Assembly: GCF_000187895.1 (NCBI RefSeq)
Contig: NZ_DS990135.1
Location: 1 to 64,000, forward strand
From: Phocaeicola plebeius DSM 17135
GTDB taxonomy: Bacteria > Bacteroidota > Bacteroidia > Bacteroidales > Bacteroidaceae
Reading direction: 5' to 3'
Length of the DNA stretch: 64,000 nt
The notes beneath the pieces are model-generated. The model was given only the letters and a program-made list of their open reading frames with translations. It made no database searches and was not told where the DNA came from. This document shows, piece after piece, positions 18,131 to 27,136 of this stretch. A program made the position numbers and the translations under genes. Each line of letters begins with the position of its first letter. Positions within the stretch are counted from its first letter, which is position 1.

Positions 18131-21100
18131 ATGAAAACCGCAAAACAATCAATTGATTTAGAGTACAAAGGTACTAAAAAACGCTTGAATCTGCGCACTG
18201 CTTTGATTTCTTTGTGTATGTTTGCATTTGTTGGCACTTCTGCCCAGACGGGTACGGTGACCGTGAAACTGCGGAATGCTTCTGTCAAGGAATTGTTCAG
18301 TGCAATTGAAAAACAAACTTCCTATCGTTTTTCTTATCGGGATGCAGAAATCAAGGGGAAAGGAAATGTGACTATTTCTGCAACCAATCGTGAATTAAAG
18401 CAACTTTTAGAAGGTGAACTTTCCAAATTGGGATTGAAATATGCTGTATCTGGGAATAAGATTATTGTGACTCCGGCTGCGGTAGCTCCTTCTGCACAGC
18501 CTAAAAAGGTGACCGGAAAAGTGGTAGATGCCAACGGAGAACCGGTGATTGGGGCAACTGTAATAGAGGATGGAACTTCTAATGGAACGGTAACTGACTT
18601 TGATGGGAATTTTACTTTGAATATACCAGAAGGAAAGTTTTTGACGATTTCATATATTGGTTATAAGAGTCAAAATATGAAAGCTGTATCTAATAAAATT
18701 ATGAATATAGTTTTGAAGGAAGATTCTGGTTTATTGGATGAAGTTGTTGTCGTTGGGTATGGTACACAGAGAAAAGGAAATCTGACAGGTTCCATTGCGA
18801 ATGTAAAATCTGATAAGTTAACTACCGCTCCTGTAAGTAATGTAACAAATATGCTTGCTGGACAATTACCCGGATTGACTGTAAAACAAACCTCTGGAAT
18901 TCCGGGGTCAGATGGCTCTTCACTGAAAATTCGTGGGTATGCAGATGATCCATTGGTTATCGTTGATGGGGTTGAAGGAGATTTAAATAATATTGATCCA
19001 ACTCAGATTGAGTCGATTACAATCTTAAAAGATGGTGCAGCTTCTATTTATGGAGCTCGTGCAGGTAATGGAGTTATACTTGTGACTACTAAACGTGGAG
19101 TCGACTCTAAACCTATTATTACGTTAAATACATCATATACGTTACAAGGGGCTACGAAAATGGCAAAACCTGGGAGTTCTGGTCAACGTGCAGAATGGGA
19201 TAGAGAAGCACATTTAAATGCAGGACTACCTGAATCACAAGTGCCATATACGGAAGAACAGATTCAAAAATTCTATGAAGGTACAGATCCGGATTATTTG
19301 AATACAGATTGGTTTGATGCTGTTATACGTAAATGGGCTCCTCAGCAGAATCATAATCTGTCAATAAGAGGAGGAAGTGATAAGATTAAATATTTTGGTT
19401 ATGCAGGTTTCAATAAGCAGGAAACTATAATGAAAACAAATGGTGGAGATTATACTCGCTTTAATGTACAGTCTAATGTGGATGCTAAGGTTACGGACCA
19501 GATATCATTAACTCTGGACATGATGTATACTAAGGAAGAACAATATTTGACTGGAGTTGGCGAAGGGTTAGGACATTATTTATTATGGGAGCAGCTTTAT
19601 AAAGCTGAACCAAGATACCCTGTAAGTTTACCAGATCCAACCAAAATGTCTTATGCAGGTATTCCTTATGGAAACCCGTTATTTGCGACTAATACAGAAT
19701 TAGGAGGTTATAGAAGTACTGATAAAGATTATTTTCGTATAACGGGAGCTTTGACTTATGATGTGAAGCAAGTAAAAGGATTGAAATTGAAAGCATTACT
19801 CCACTATAATCGATATGTGCAAAATTTTAAACAGTTTAGAAAGCAGGGTGATTTTTATGTCTATAATTCGGAATCTGGAGAATATTCTTTATTTCGTAAA
19901 TCTCAAGATCCAACTTCTTTAGCATTAAGTGCTCAGTTTAATTTTGATTTAACGCAACAATATTCAATTTATTATGAAAACTTGTTTAATGAAAAACATA
20001 GAGTAACTGCTTTAGGTTTATTTGAGTCCATAAATTATGGTGATAAATATTTTGAGACTAAACGTTCGGATTTTATGACATCTGTACTTGATCAAATTTT
20101 TGCAGGAAATCCTAGTACGGCTCAAAATTCAGGTTGGGAAGATGAAATGGGACGAGTTAGTTGGGTAGCTCGCTTGAATTATGGTTATAAAGATAAATAC
20201 TTGATAGAAACTATCTTTAGAGCAGATGCATCAGCTAAATTTCCTAAAGGTAAGCGATGGGGGTATTTCCCAAGTGTATCTTTAGGTTGGGTAATGTCTG
20301 AAGAGGATTTTATTAAGAAATTGAATTTTGTCGATTTGTTGAAATTTCGCTTCAGCTATGGGCAATCAGGAAATGATAATGTAGGAAGCTTTAAATATTT
20401 GGCAGGGTATGCTTTTGATGGTTCTTATATTATTGGCTCGAATATCATGTCTGGATTGTATTCTACTGGGTTGGCAAATTATTTACTAACTTGGGAAAAG
20501 ATGAGTATATATAATGGTGGTGTTGACTTTTCTTTGTTTAATCGAAAACTATATGGAACAATTGAGGGATTTTATCGTTTGCGAGATGGTATTCCAGGTA
20601 ATAGGGCTTCTTCTTTGCCTTCTTCTTTTGGAGCAGAATTGCCTCAGGAAAATTTGAATAGTATTGATACTAGAGGATTTGAGTTTACAATAGGAACAGC
20701 TGGAAAAATAGGAGAACTGTCATACGATGTATCTGGGAATATAGCTTGGTCACGTAGTAAATGGGTGAATTATGACGAACCTGAATATACAGATCCGGAT
20801 CAGGAACGTTTGTATAAGTTAACAGGAAACTGGATTGATCGTCGAATTGGATATGTCTCAGATGGACTATTTACGAGCATGGAAGAAATAGAGCAGTTGG
20901 ACTATGTGTATAAAGATTTGAATGGAAATTCAACCTTACGTCCTGGAGATGTGAAGTATAAAGATTTAAATGGAGATAAAGTACTTGATTGGAGAGACCA
21001 AACAGAGATAGGTTCTGGTACAATGCCCCATTGGACTTATGGTGTGAATGCAACGTTCCAATATAAGGGATTTGATTTATCATTTTTGTTGCAAGGTGCA

Positions 21101-21484
21101 TTTGATTATACAACATATATTGATTTAGAGACTGCACCATCTGTCTTAAAATTCGAAAATAGATGGACTATTGAAGAAAATGATCCTAATTCTTTAGTTC
21201 CTCGTCCAGGGGGAGCTAGTACGAATGGCTTGTATTCAGATTATCGAAATCATAATACTTCTTATTTGCGTTTGAAGAATTTTACATTTGGTTATGAATT
21301 CCCAAAATTATGGTTGTCTAAGCTTGGAGTGGAACGTTTAAGGGTGTATTTTGCAGGTACAAACTTATTTACATTGAGTTCTTTGAATAAATATGGAGTA
21401 GACCCAGAAATGCCGGAAGGAACTCCTGCATATTATTATCCACAGCAAAGAACATTAAGTTTTGGATTGAATTTATCTTTTTAA
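18131..21484 (+). CDS. SusC-family TonB-dependent transporter with STN signalling domain
   Basis: A 1117-residue outer membrane transporter. After a signal segment (hydrophobic core about 24-38, ending near TSAQ) come an STN domain (about 42-110, VTVKLRNASVKELFSAIEKQ), a CarboxypepD-like regulatory domain (about 122-198), the plug (about 205-330, starting DEVVVVGYGTQRKGNLTG) and a beta-barrel ending in a C-terminal phenylalanine. The STN domain fits regulation through the upstream FecR/ECF pair. Composition changes sharply within this gene: counted 60-base lines give 53% GC at 18241 and 52% at 18481, but 30% at 18601 and 22% at 18661. The transported glycan is not evident. Confidence 0.93.
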   Translation: MKTAKQSIDLEYKGTKKRLNLRTALISLCMFAFVGTSAQTGTVTVKLRNASVKELFSAIEKQTSYRFSYRDAEIKGKGNVTISATNRELKQLLEGELSKLGLKYAVSGNKIIVTPAAVAPSAQPKKVTGKVVDANGEPVIGATVIEDGTSNGTVTDFDGNFTLNIPEGKFLTISYIGYKSQNMKAVSNKIMNIVLKEDSGLLDEVVVVGYGTQRKGNLTGSIANVKSDKLTTAPVSNVTNMLAGQLPGLTVKQTSGIPGSDGSSLKIRGYADDPLVIVDGVEGDLNNIDPTQIESITILKDGAASIYGARAGNGVILVTTKRGVDSKPIITLNTSYTLQGATKMAKPGSSGQRAEWDREAHLNAGLPESQVPYTEEQIQKFYEGTDPDYLNTDWFDAVIRKWAPQQNHNLSIRGGSDKIKYFGYAGFNKQETIMKTNGGDYTRFNVQSNVDAKVTDQISLTLDMMYTKEEQYLTGVGEGLGHYLLWEQLYKAEPRYPVSLPDPTKMSYAGIPYGNPLFATNTELGGYRSTDKDYFRITGALTYDVKQVKGLKLKALLHYNRYVQNFKQFRKQGDFYVYNSESGEYSLFRKSQDPTSLALSAQFNFDLTQQYSIYYENLFNEKHRVTALGLFESINYGDKYFETKRSDFMTSVLDQIFAGNPSTAQNSGWEDEMGRVSWVARLNYGYKDKYLIETIFRADASAKFPKGKRWGYFPSVSLGWVMSEEDFIKKLNFVDLLKFRFSYGQSGNDNVGSFKYLAGYAFDGSYIIGSNIMSGLYSTGLANYLLTWEKMSIYNGGVDFSLFNRKLYGTIEGFYRLRDGIPGNRASSLPSSFGAELPQENLNSIDTRGFEFTIGTAGKIGELSYDVSGNIAWSRSKWVNYDEPEYTDPDQERLYKLTGNWIDRRIGYVSDGLFTSMEEIEQLDYVYKDLNGNSTLRPGDVKYKDLNGDKVLDWRDQTEIGSGTMPHWTYGVNATFQYKGFDLSFLLQGAFDYTTYIDLETAPSVLKFENRWTIEENDPNSLVPRPGGASTNGLYSDYRNHNTSYLRLKNFTFGYEFPKLWLSKLGVERLRVYFAGTNLFTLSSLNKYGVDPEMPEGTPAYYYPQQRTLSFGLNLSF

Positions 21485-21496
21485 AATTGAATAATT

Positions 21497-23383
21497 ATGA
21501 AACGAAAATATTTATTATTGAGTGCTTGTTTTTCAATGTTCATCACGTCATGTTATGATGTATTGGATAAAGAACCATTAAATCAATACACGGATGCGGT
21601 TGTTTGGAATGATGCCACTCTTGTCGATGCATTTTTAGTTACACAATATATGTATACTCCTGTAATGGTGAATGATGCCACAACGATGTTTACTAGTTGG
21701 TCGGGATCTCCAATGAATCGTGATGCTCGTAAGGGAGATTCTAATTATTTCTTTGGAAATAGTGAACAGGTTTTTGGTGTTGGCTTGACAATGGATGTAT
21801 CAGATGAAACTAAATATACTGTTGGTGCTTGGGCTAATTTAGCTTGGAATAAGTCGAATGGGATTACAGCTGATGGAGGTGTGTTGGAATGGTGGGAAAA
21901 TGCGTATTATACAATTCGAAATTTAAATGAGTTTATAGCACGTGTTTCTGATTCTCCTTTAGACAAAGATCTAGTGGAACAAAGAGTGGCTGAGGCGCGT
22001 TTTTTACGAGCTTTCTGTTATTTTGCAATGGTGAAGCGTTATGGTGGAGTACCTTTGTTAACTGAAGTTCCCCAATTAGATTCAGACGAAGATTTATTAT
22101 ATCCCCAACGGAGTTCAGAGAAAGCTGTTTATGACTTTATCTTGAATGAAACAGAAGAAATTGCAGAAATCTTACCAAGTAGTCAGGAAACTGGAAGGGC
22201 AAGTAAATGGGCCGCTTTGGCATTACACTCTCGTGTTGCATTATTTGCGGGAAGTGTTGCTAAGTATGGTGAGGTTCAACTAGATGGATTATTGGGTATT
22301 CCTCAAAGTGAAGCTTCAGTGTATTTTCAAAAATGCTATGACGCTTCTCGAAGAATAATAAAAGAAAGTCCTCATCATTTATATAATCAGGATGCAGATA
22401 AAGTTCAAAATTTTAAGAATGTATTCTTAGTAAAAAATAATCCAGAGGCTATTATGGTAAAAGTTCATGATGGTGCTGGCTTTCAAGATGGAGGATTTAG
22501 TACATGGTCTTGGGATCAATGTGAGTGTCCAAGACCACAAGTTTGGGGATTGGGAAATCATCATTCTCCTTATTTGGAAATGGTTGAAGAGTTTGAATAT
22601 GTAGATGGTCGCCCAGGCACTTTAGATCGTAATTTGTTGAGTAGTAAATTATGGACAATGGATGAATTGTGGGGAGGGAGAGATCCTCGTTTTTATGCTT
22701 CCATTTGGACAAATGGTACGGAATGGCGTGATGCGGTTGGAGGTCCATTAGGTAATAATATTATAGATATGCATAATGGTATAATAACTCCTGAAGGTAA
22801 TATTGTCTCTGGTGTTACAGAACAATATGAGGGTGTCTTGGCTGTGGGGGATCAGTTGTTGAGCCATGTACAGAATGGAGTTATAAATTGTGGATTTGGT
22901 ATTATGAAATATCTTGATCCAAGTGCAAATAATATGCTTTGGTTATGTGAATCTAGAACTGATTATCAGATATTTCGTTTTGCGGAAATTTTATTGAATT
23001 ATGCAGAAGCTGCTTATGAGTTAAATAAGCCCGATGATGCTTTAGAGGCGATAAATGATATTAGAGAAAGAGCCGGAATTAAACTTTTGGATGAGATTGA
23101 TATGGATAAAATACGTCATGAACGTAAGGTAGAATTAGCTTTTGAGAATCATCGATATTGGGATTTGAGGCGTTGGCGTACTGCGGAAAAAGAGCTTACT
23201 CGTTCTTTTAGTGGGGTACAATATCAATATGATTATGCAAGTGGAAAATTTAAAGTACTAGTGATTAATGACGTTGATGGAGTTACAGCTCCTCCTCGAT
23301 TCTTTAAAAAGAATTATTATTTTCCTATAACAAAAACTCGTATTGCAGCTAATCCTAATTTAGTAGAGAATCCAGAATATTAG
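21497..23383 (+). CDS. SusD/RagB-family glycan-binding lipoprotein
   Basis: A 628-residue surface lipoprotein with signal peptide and lipobox (LLLSACFSMFITSCYD, Cys at about residue 19). It has SusD-type helical (TPR-like) repeats (for example RVAEARFLRAFCYFAMVKRYGGVPL near 157-182) and the typical C-terminal region with ERKVELAFENHRYWDLRRWR. It would form the lid over the SusC barrel and bind the glycan outside the cell. It starts 12 bases after susC and shares its low GC. Confidence 0.93.
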   Translation: MKRKYLLLSACFSMFITSCYDVLDKEPLNQYTDAVVWNDATLVDAFLVTQYMYTPVMVNDATTMFTSWSGSPMNRDARKGDSNYFFGNSEQVFGVGLTMDVSDETKYTVGAWANLAWNKSNGITADGGVLEWWENAYYTIRNLNEFIARVSDSPLDKDLVEQRVAEARFLRAFCYFAMVKRYGGVPLLTEVPQLDSDEDLLYPQRSSEKAVYDFILNETEEIAEILPSSQETGRASKWAALALHSRVALFAGSVAKYGEVQLDGLLGIPQSEASVYFQKCYDASRRIIKESPHHLYNQDADKVQNFKNVFLVKNNPEAIMVKVHDGAGFQDGGFSTWSWDQCECPRPQVWGLGNHHSPYLEMVEEFEYVDGRPGTLDRNLLSSKLWTMDELWGGRDPRFYASIWTNGTEWRDAVGGPLGNNIIDMHNGIITPEGNIVSGVTEQYEGVLAVGDQLLSHVQNGVINCGFGIMKYLDPSANNMLWLCESRTDYQIFRFAEILLNYAEAAYELNKPDDALEAINDIRERAGIKLLDEIDMDKIRHERKVELAFENHRYWDLRRWRTAEKELTRSFSGVQYQYDYASGKFKVLVINDVDGVTAPPRFFKKNYYFPITKTRIAANPNLVENPEY

Positions 23384-23411
23384 ATATAAAAAAGTTATAA
23401 GGTAAATATTA

Positions 23412-23445
23412 TACGGGATAAGGATATGATGGTTCTTATCCCGTA
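23412..23445 (+). terminator. hairpin after susD of PUL 1
   Basis: TACGGGATAAG (23412-23422) pairs perfectly with CTTATCCCGTA (23435-23445). The following bases are AT-rich without a clean T run, so this is either a weak terminator or a processing/stability hairpin between susD and the next gene. Confidence 0.45.
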
Positions 23446-23488
23446 ATAATATAATAATGTTTTTGTGTAATCTTTTTTTATATACTAT

Positions 23489-24844
23489 ATGAAATATCTT
23501 GTTTGTCTTTTAATAAGCGTTATTTTTTCTTCTTGTGAAGAGAATAACTCATATATCACACTCGGTACTACTTATTATGTATCTTCCTCTGGTTCAGATT
23601 TAAATAGCGGAAAATCTGAGCAAGAAGCATGGAAAACTTTGGAAAAAGTAAATTCGATGATTTTTTCTCCAGGTGATTCCATTTTATTTCATTCTGGAGA
23701 TATTTGGATTGGGCAACTATCTCCTAAAGGTTCTGGAGATATCAATAATTGTATTTATCTAGGTTCTTATGGAGAAGGGCGTAAACCATATATTGCAGGA
23801 AATGGAGTCTCTGGAATATTAGGAGGAACTTTGTTATTATATAATCAGAACTATTGGAAAATAGAAGGACTAGATATTTCTAATATGCCTCAAGACGGAC
23901 AGAATGATGTGAGATTTGGAATTCTGGTACGGTGGGATGATTATGGAACAGGAAAAGGAGTGACACTATCTAATTGTCGAATTCATGACGTAGCAGGTAT
24001 TAAAACAGGGCGTTTTCATGGTGATGGAATTATGGTTATTGCAACAGGGGATTCTATTCAGACAAATTATGAGAATATACTTATAGAGGATTGTGAGATT
24101 GTAAATATAGATAGAACTGGTATTAATATCTGGAGTCAGTGGCATAAGCGTTTTGATATGGATTATGGTCCTGCAAATAGTGATGAACATTATCATGGTA
24201 GTAGTGGTGCCTATAAAGCCTCTCGAGGAGTAATAATACGTAACAATTATCTTGAAAATATAGCGGGGGATGGTATTCTTGTGTCATGTACAAATGGGGC
24301 GTTGATAGAAAAAAATCGAGTGTTTAAGGCAAATCAGCGCGGTTTGGATCCCAATGCTGGTATATGGCCTCACAATTCAGATAGTGTAATTATGCAATAT
24401 AATGAGGTTTCACATACAGGCTTTTCTGGTGATGGACAAGGTTTTGATATTGATATGTTATGTTTTGATTGTATATCGCAATATAATTATAGTCATGATA
24501 ATGCAGGAGGATTTCATTTAATTTGTTCCCAAGGAAGTAAAGGACGTTCTTCGCGTAACATTATTCGATATAATAAAAGTATAAATGATCAACGCCATAT
24601 ATTTAGTTTTGCAGGCTCAATAGATAGCACATATATTTATGAGAATGAGATTATTGTATCAGATAGTAATGCTTTAGGTATGTTTGCTTCATGGGCATGG
24701 GATGAAGGTAAGCCTTCTAATACTTTCTTTTATGATAATAAAATTACATATTGGGGTAAAGGAGAGAATTCAATGAAGGATACTATTAATTTTGTTTCTA
24801 GAAGAAATATTTGGGAAGGAAATAATAAAGTATTCCTTCCTTAA
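23489..24844 (+). CDS. right-handed beta-helix lipoprotein, candidate polysaccharide-active enzyme
   Basis: A 451-residue lipoprotein: signal MKYLVCLLISVIFSSC with Cys16 as probable lipidation site. The mature start TYYVSSSGSDLNSG... with AWKTLEKVN is the usual entry strand of secreted parallel beta-helix proteins, and the rest repeats short strand units (IRNNYLEN, IEKNRVFK, MQYNEVSH, ISQYNYSHDN). Many glycan lyases and hydrolases have this fold, but I recognise no family-defining catalytic motif. It is the only candidate degradative gene of PUL 1, 105 bases after susD, and is very AT-rich (a counted line at 24061 is 30% GC). Confidence 0.65.
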   Translation: MKYLVCLLISVIFSSCEENNSYITLGTTYYVSSSGSDLNSGKSEQEAWKTLEKVNSMIFSPGDSILFHSGDIWIGQLSPKGSGDINNCIYLGSYGEGRKPYIAGNGVSGILGGTLLLYNQNYWKIEGLDISNMPQDGQNDVRFGILVRWDDYGTGKGVTLSNCRIHDVAGIKTGRFHGDGIMVIATGDSIQTNYENILIEDCEIVNIDRTGINIWSQWHKRFDMDYGPANSDEHYHGSSGAYKASRGVIIRNNYLENIAGDGILVSCTNGALIEKNRVFKANQRGLDPNAGIWPHNSDSVIMQYNEVSHTGFSGDGQGFDIDMLCFDCISQYNYSHDNAGGFHLICSQGSKGRSSRNIIRYNKSINDQRHIFSFAGSIDSTYIYENEIIVSDSNALGMFASWAWDEGKPSNTFFYDNKITYWGKGENSMKDTINFVSRRNIWEGNNKVFLP

Positions 24845-25028
24845 ATCATAGTATCCTGTTTTTAACGGAACATTAAAATATTGACTAAATATTTGAAATA
24901 TGATTTTTGGCAAGATACAGATTTGAATTTGTTATTTGCATTCTGATAATGGTAATGCTCATAAACAGAGTCAAATATGTATTCTCTCAAATATCTTTTT
25001 CCTATAAGGATTGAAAGTGCATTGCATC

Positions 25029-25070
25029 TTACCCCAAATAGCATAAATCCCGCTATTTGGGGTAAGTTTT
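25029..25070 (+). terminator. intrinsic terminator at the right end of PUL 1
   Basis: TTACCCCAAATAGC (25029-25042) and GCTATTTGGGGTAA (25052-25065) form a perfect 14-bp stem with a 9-base loop, followed by GTTTTTCTT. It lies 185 bases after the beta-helix gene and 60 bases before the steroid-reductase-like gene. It should insulate the two operons or attenuate the second. The rest of the 285-base gap (24845-25129) is AT-rich and shows nothing else clear. Confidence 0.8.
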
Positions 25071-25129
25071 TCTTATTCCTTTTCCTTTTACCGATATATT
25101 CTTTATCTTCAAAGGCAAAACCGCACGCT

Positions 25130-25897
25130 ATGAATTACGAAACTTATCAAATCATGCTATATGTCCTGTCCTTCTTGGCAGTGATAGTCTTTGTAGCACT
25201 TTATTTTGTGAAGGCCGGGTACGGCATGTTTCGTACCCGCTCGTGGGGATGGTCTGTGCCGAACAAAGTAGGTTGGGTACTGATGGAATCTCCTTCATTT
25301 GTGGTAATGGGGCTTTGGGCGTGGAAGGCAGGAGTAGAGGCGTATACTCCGCAGGCCGTATTTGTAGGACTGTTCATGCTGCATTATTTTCAACGTTCGT
25401 TTGTTTTTCCGTTGCTGATGAAAGGGAAGAGCCGGATGCCGCTGGCTATCATGGCGATGGGAATACTTTTCAATGTAATCAATGCGACCTTGTTGGCTGC
25501 CAGCTTTTTCAGTTGTGCATTGCCGGGGAAGTACGAATCGGCCACATTTTGGACAAATCCTTTACCTTGGGTAGGAGCCGCGATATTTTTCATAGGAATG
25601 GCCATTAATCTGCATGCAGACCATGTAATCCGGAATTTACGGAAGCCGGGCGATACACGTCATTACCTGCCGGAGAAAGGTTTTTATCGCTATGTGACTT
25701 CAGCCAATTATTTCGGGGAACTGGTGGAATGGACAGGATTCGCTTTGCTGACGGCTTCACCTGCGGCCTGGGTGTTTGTGTGGTGGACAGCAGCCAATCT
25801 GGTGCCACGTGCCGATGCCATTTACAAACGCTATTGTGAGGAGTTCGGAAAGCAGGCAGTAGGCAGCAGAAAAAGAATTATACCTTATATATATTAG
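25130..25897 (+). CDS. 3-oxo-5-alpha-steroid 4-dehydrogenase (steroid 5-alpha-reductase) homologue
   Basis: A 255-residue integral membrane protein with about six to seven hydrophobic segments; the start at 25130 gives the natural length (the frame is open upstream across the terminator). The C-terminal half is closely similar in pattern to animal SRD5A1/2: LPEKGFYRYVTSANYFGELVEWTG in two pieces (about 180-205), PRADAIYKRYCEEFG (about 226-240) and the ending SRKRIIPYIY. The family reduces the delta-4 double bond of 3-oxo-4-ene steroids to the 5-alpha form using NADPH. The next two genes are an OYE-type reductase and a short-chain dehydrogenase, which points to steroid or bile acid conversion. 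Substrate is inferred. Confidence 0.85.
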   Translation: MNYETYQIMLYVLSFLAVIVFVALYFVKAGYGMFRTRSWGWSVPNKVGWVLMESPSFVVMGLWAWKAGVEAYTPQAVFVGLFMLHYFQRSFVFPLLMKGKSRMPLAIMAMGILFNVINATLLAASFFSCALPGKYESATFWTNPLPWVGAAIFFIGMAINLHADHVIRNLRKPGDTRHYLPEKGFYRYVTSANYFGELVEWTGFALLTASPAAWVFVWWTAANLVPRADAIYKRYCEEFGKQAVGSRKRIIPYIY

Positions 25898-25900
25898 GAA

Positions 25901-25907
25901 AAGGAGG
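25901..25907 (+). promoter_or_regulatory. strong Shine-Dalgarno site
   Basis: AAGGAGG lies four bases before the ATG at 25912. Such a perfect site is unusual among the genes of this window, most of which have A-rich leaders. It confirms the start of the flavin reductase and suggests efficient translation. Confidence 0.7.
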
Positions 25908-25911
25908 AAAG

Positions 25912-27135
25912 ATGGATTCACTTTTATTTACTCCGGTTACTTTGGGGCCGCTGACATTGCGTAACCGTAGTATTCGTTCGGCCGCATTTGAAAGCATGTG
26001 TCCGGGAAATGTGCCTTCACCGCAATTGCTGGATTATCATCGTTCGGTGGCTGCTGGTGGAGTGGGGATGACTACGGTGGCGTATGCAGCCGTAACGCGT
26101 AGTGGGCTTTCATTCGACCGGCAGTTGTGGATGAGGCCGGAGATTGTATCGGGATTGCGTGAGCTGACGGATGCGGTGCATGCCGAAGGGGCTGCAGCAA
26201 GCATTCAGTTAGGTCATTGTGGCAATATGTCGCATAAGAGTATTTGTGGATGCCTTCCGGTAGGAGCAAGCAGCGGATTCAATTTGTATTCACCCACTTT
26301 TGTGCGTGGACTACGTGTCGATGAATTGCCGGAAATGGCAAAGGCTTACGGACGGGCTGTGTGTCTGGCGCGTGAAGCAGGATTTGATGCGGTGGAAATA
26401 CATGCCGGCCATGGATACCTGATCAGTCAGTTTCTTTCCCCTTCTACCAATCACCGGAAGGATGAATTTGGTGGGACGTTAGCGAATCGGATGCGTTTCA
26501 TGGAGATGGTGATGGAGGAAGTGATGAAAGCAGCGGGAAATGATATGGCTGTACTGGTGAAAATGAATATGCGCGACGGTTTTCGGGGAGGTATGGAACT
26601 GGACGAGTCGTTACAAGTGGCACGGAAACTGCAGGAATTGGGAGCGCATGCGCTGGTGTTGAGCGGCGGGTTTGTCAGCAAGGCACCGATGTATGTGATG
26701 CGGGGCGAGATGCCTATCCGAACCATGACGTACTACATGACCTGTTGGTGGTTGAAGTATGGGGTGCGACTGGTAGGTAAATACATGATACCCTCTGTGC
26801 CTTTCCGTGAGGCTTATTTCCTGGAAGATGCCTTGAAGTTTCGGGAGGCACTGGATATACCGTTGGTGTATGTGGGAGGTCTGGTGTCGCGTCAGAAAAT
26901 AGAGGAGGTATTGAATCATGGTTTTGAAGCGGTACAGATGGGGCGTGCGCTGCTGAATGAGCCCGATTTTGTGAATCGTATGCGACGGGAAGAGAACGCA
27001 CGGTGTAATTGTCGTCACAGTAATTATTGCATAGCCCGTATGTATACGTTGGACATGGCTTGTCATCAGCATCTGCAGGAAGAACTGCCGCCTTGTCTGA
27101 AGAAAGAAATCGAACGAATTGAAAGCAAGGGATGA
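25912..27135 (+). CDS. Old Yellow Enzyme-family NADH:flavin oxidoreductase (5-beta-reductase candidate)
   Basis: A 407-residue cytoplasmic flavoenzyme. The TIM-barrel core of the OYE family is clear: FTPVTLGPLTLRNRSIRSA at the start, a middle segment GFDAVEIHAGHGYLISQFLSP (about 160-180, in two pieces) and SPSTNHRKDEFGG, then GGLVSRQKIEEVLNHGFEAVQMGRALL. A cysteine cluster near the C-terminus (CNCRHSNYC, then Cys about 11 residues later) resembles the Fe-S ligands of 2,4-dienoyl-CoA reductase/BaiCD-type enzymes; the C-terminal FAD/NAD domain of those proteins is absent. Next to a 5-alpha-reductase homologue, a steroid delta-4 5-beta-reductase role is likely. It overlaps nothing; 14 bases separate it from the upstream gene. 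Confidence 0.8.
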   Translation: MDSLLFTPVTLGPLTLRNRSIRSAAFESMCPGNVPSPQLLDYHRSVAAGGVGMTTVAYAAVTRSGLSFDRQLWMRPEIVSGLRELTDAVHAEGAAASIQLGHCGNMSHKSICGCLPVGASSGFNLYSPTFVRGLRVDELPEMAKAYGRAVCLAREAGFDAVEIHAGHGYLISQFLSPSTNHRKDEFGGTLANRMRFMEMVMEEVMKAAGNDMAVLVKMNMRDGFRGGMELDESLQVARKLQELGAHALVLSGGFVSKAPMYVMRGEMPIRTMTYYMTCWWLKYGVRLVGKYMIPSVPFREAYFLEDALKFREALDIPLVYVGGLVSRQKIEEVLNHGFEAVQMGRALLNEPDFVNRMRREENARCNCRHSNYCIARMYTLDMACHQHLQEELPPCLKKEIERIESKG

Positions 27136-27136
27136 G

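Noticed and set aside
24977..25129. N-terminal extension of the 5-alpha-reductase-like gene by 51 codons
   Set aside because: It crosses a strong terminator hairpin, and family proteins begin near the ATG at 25130.
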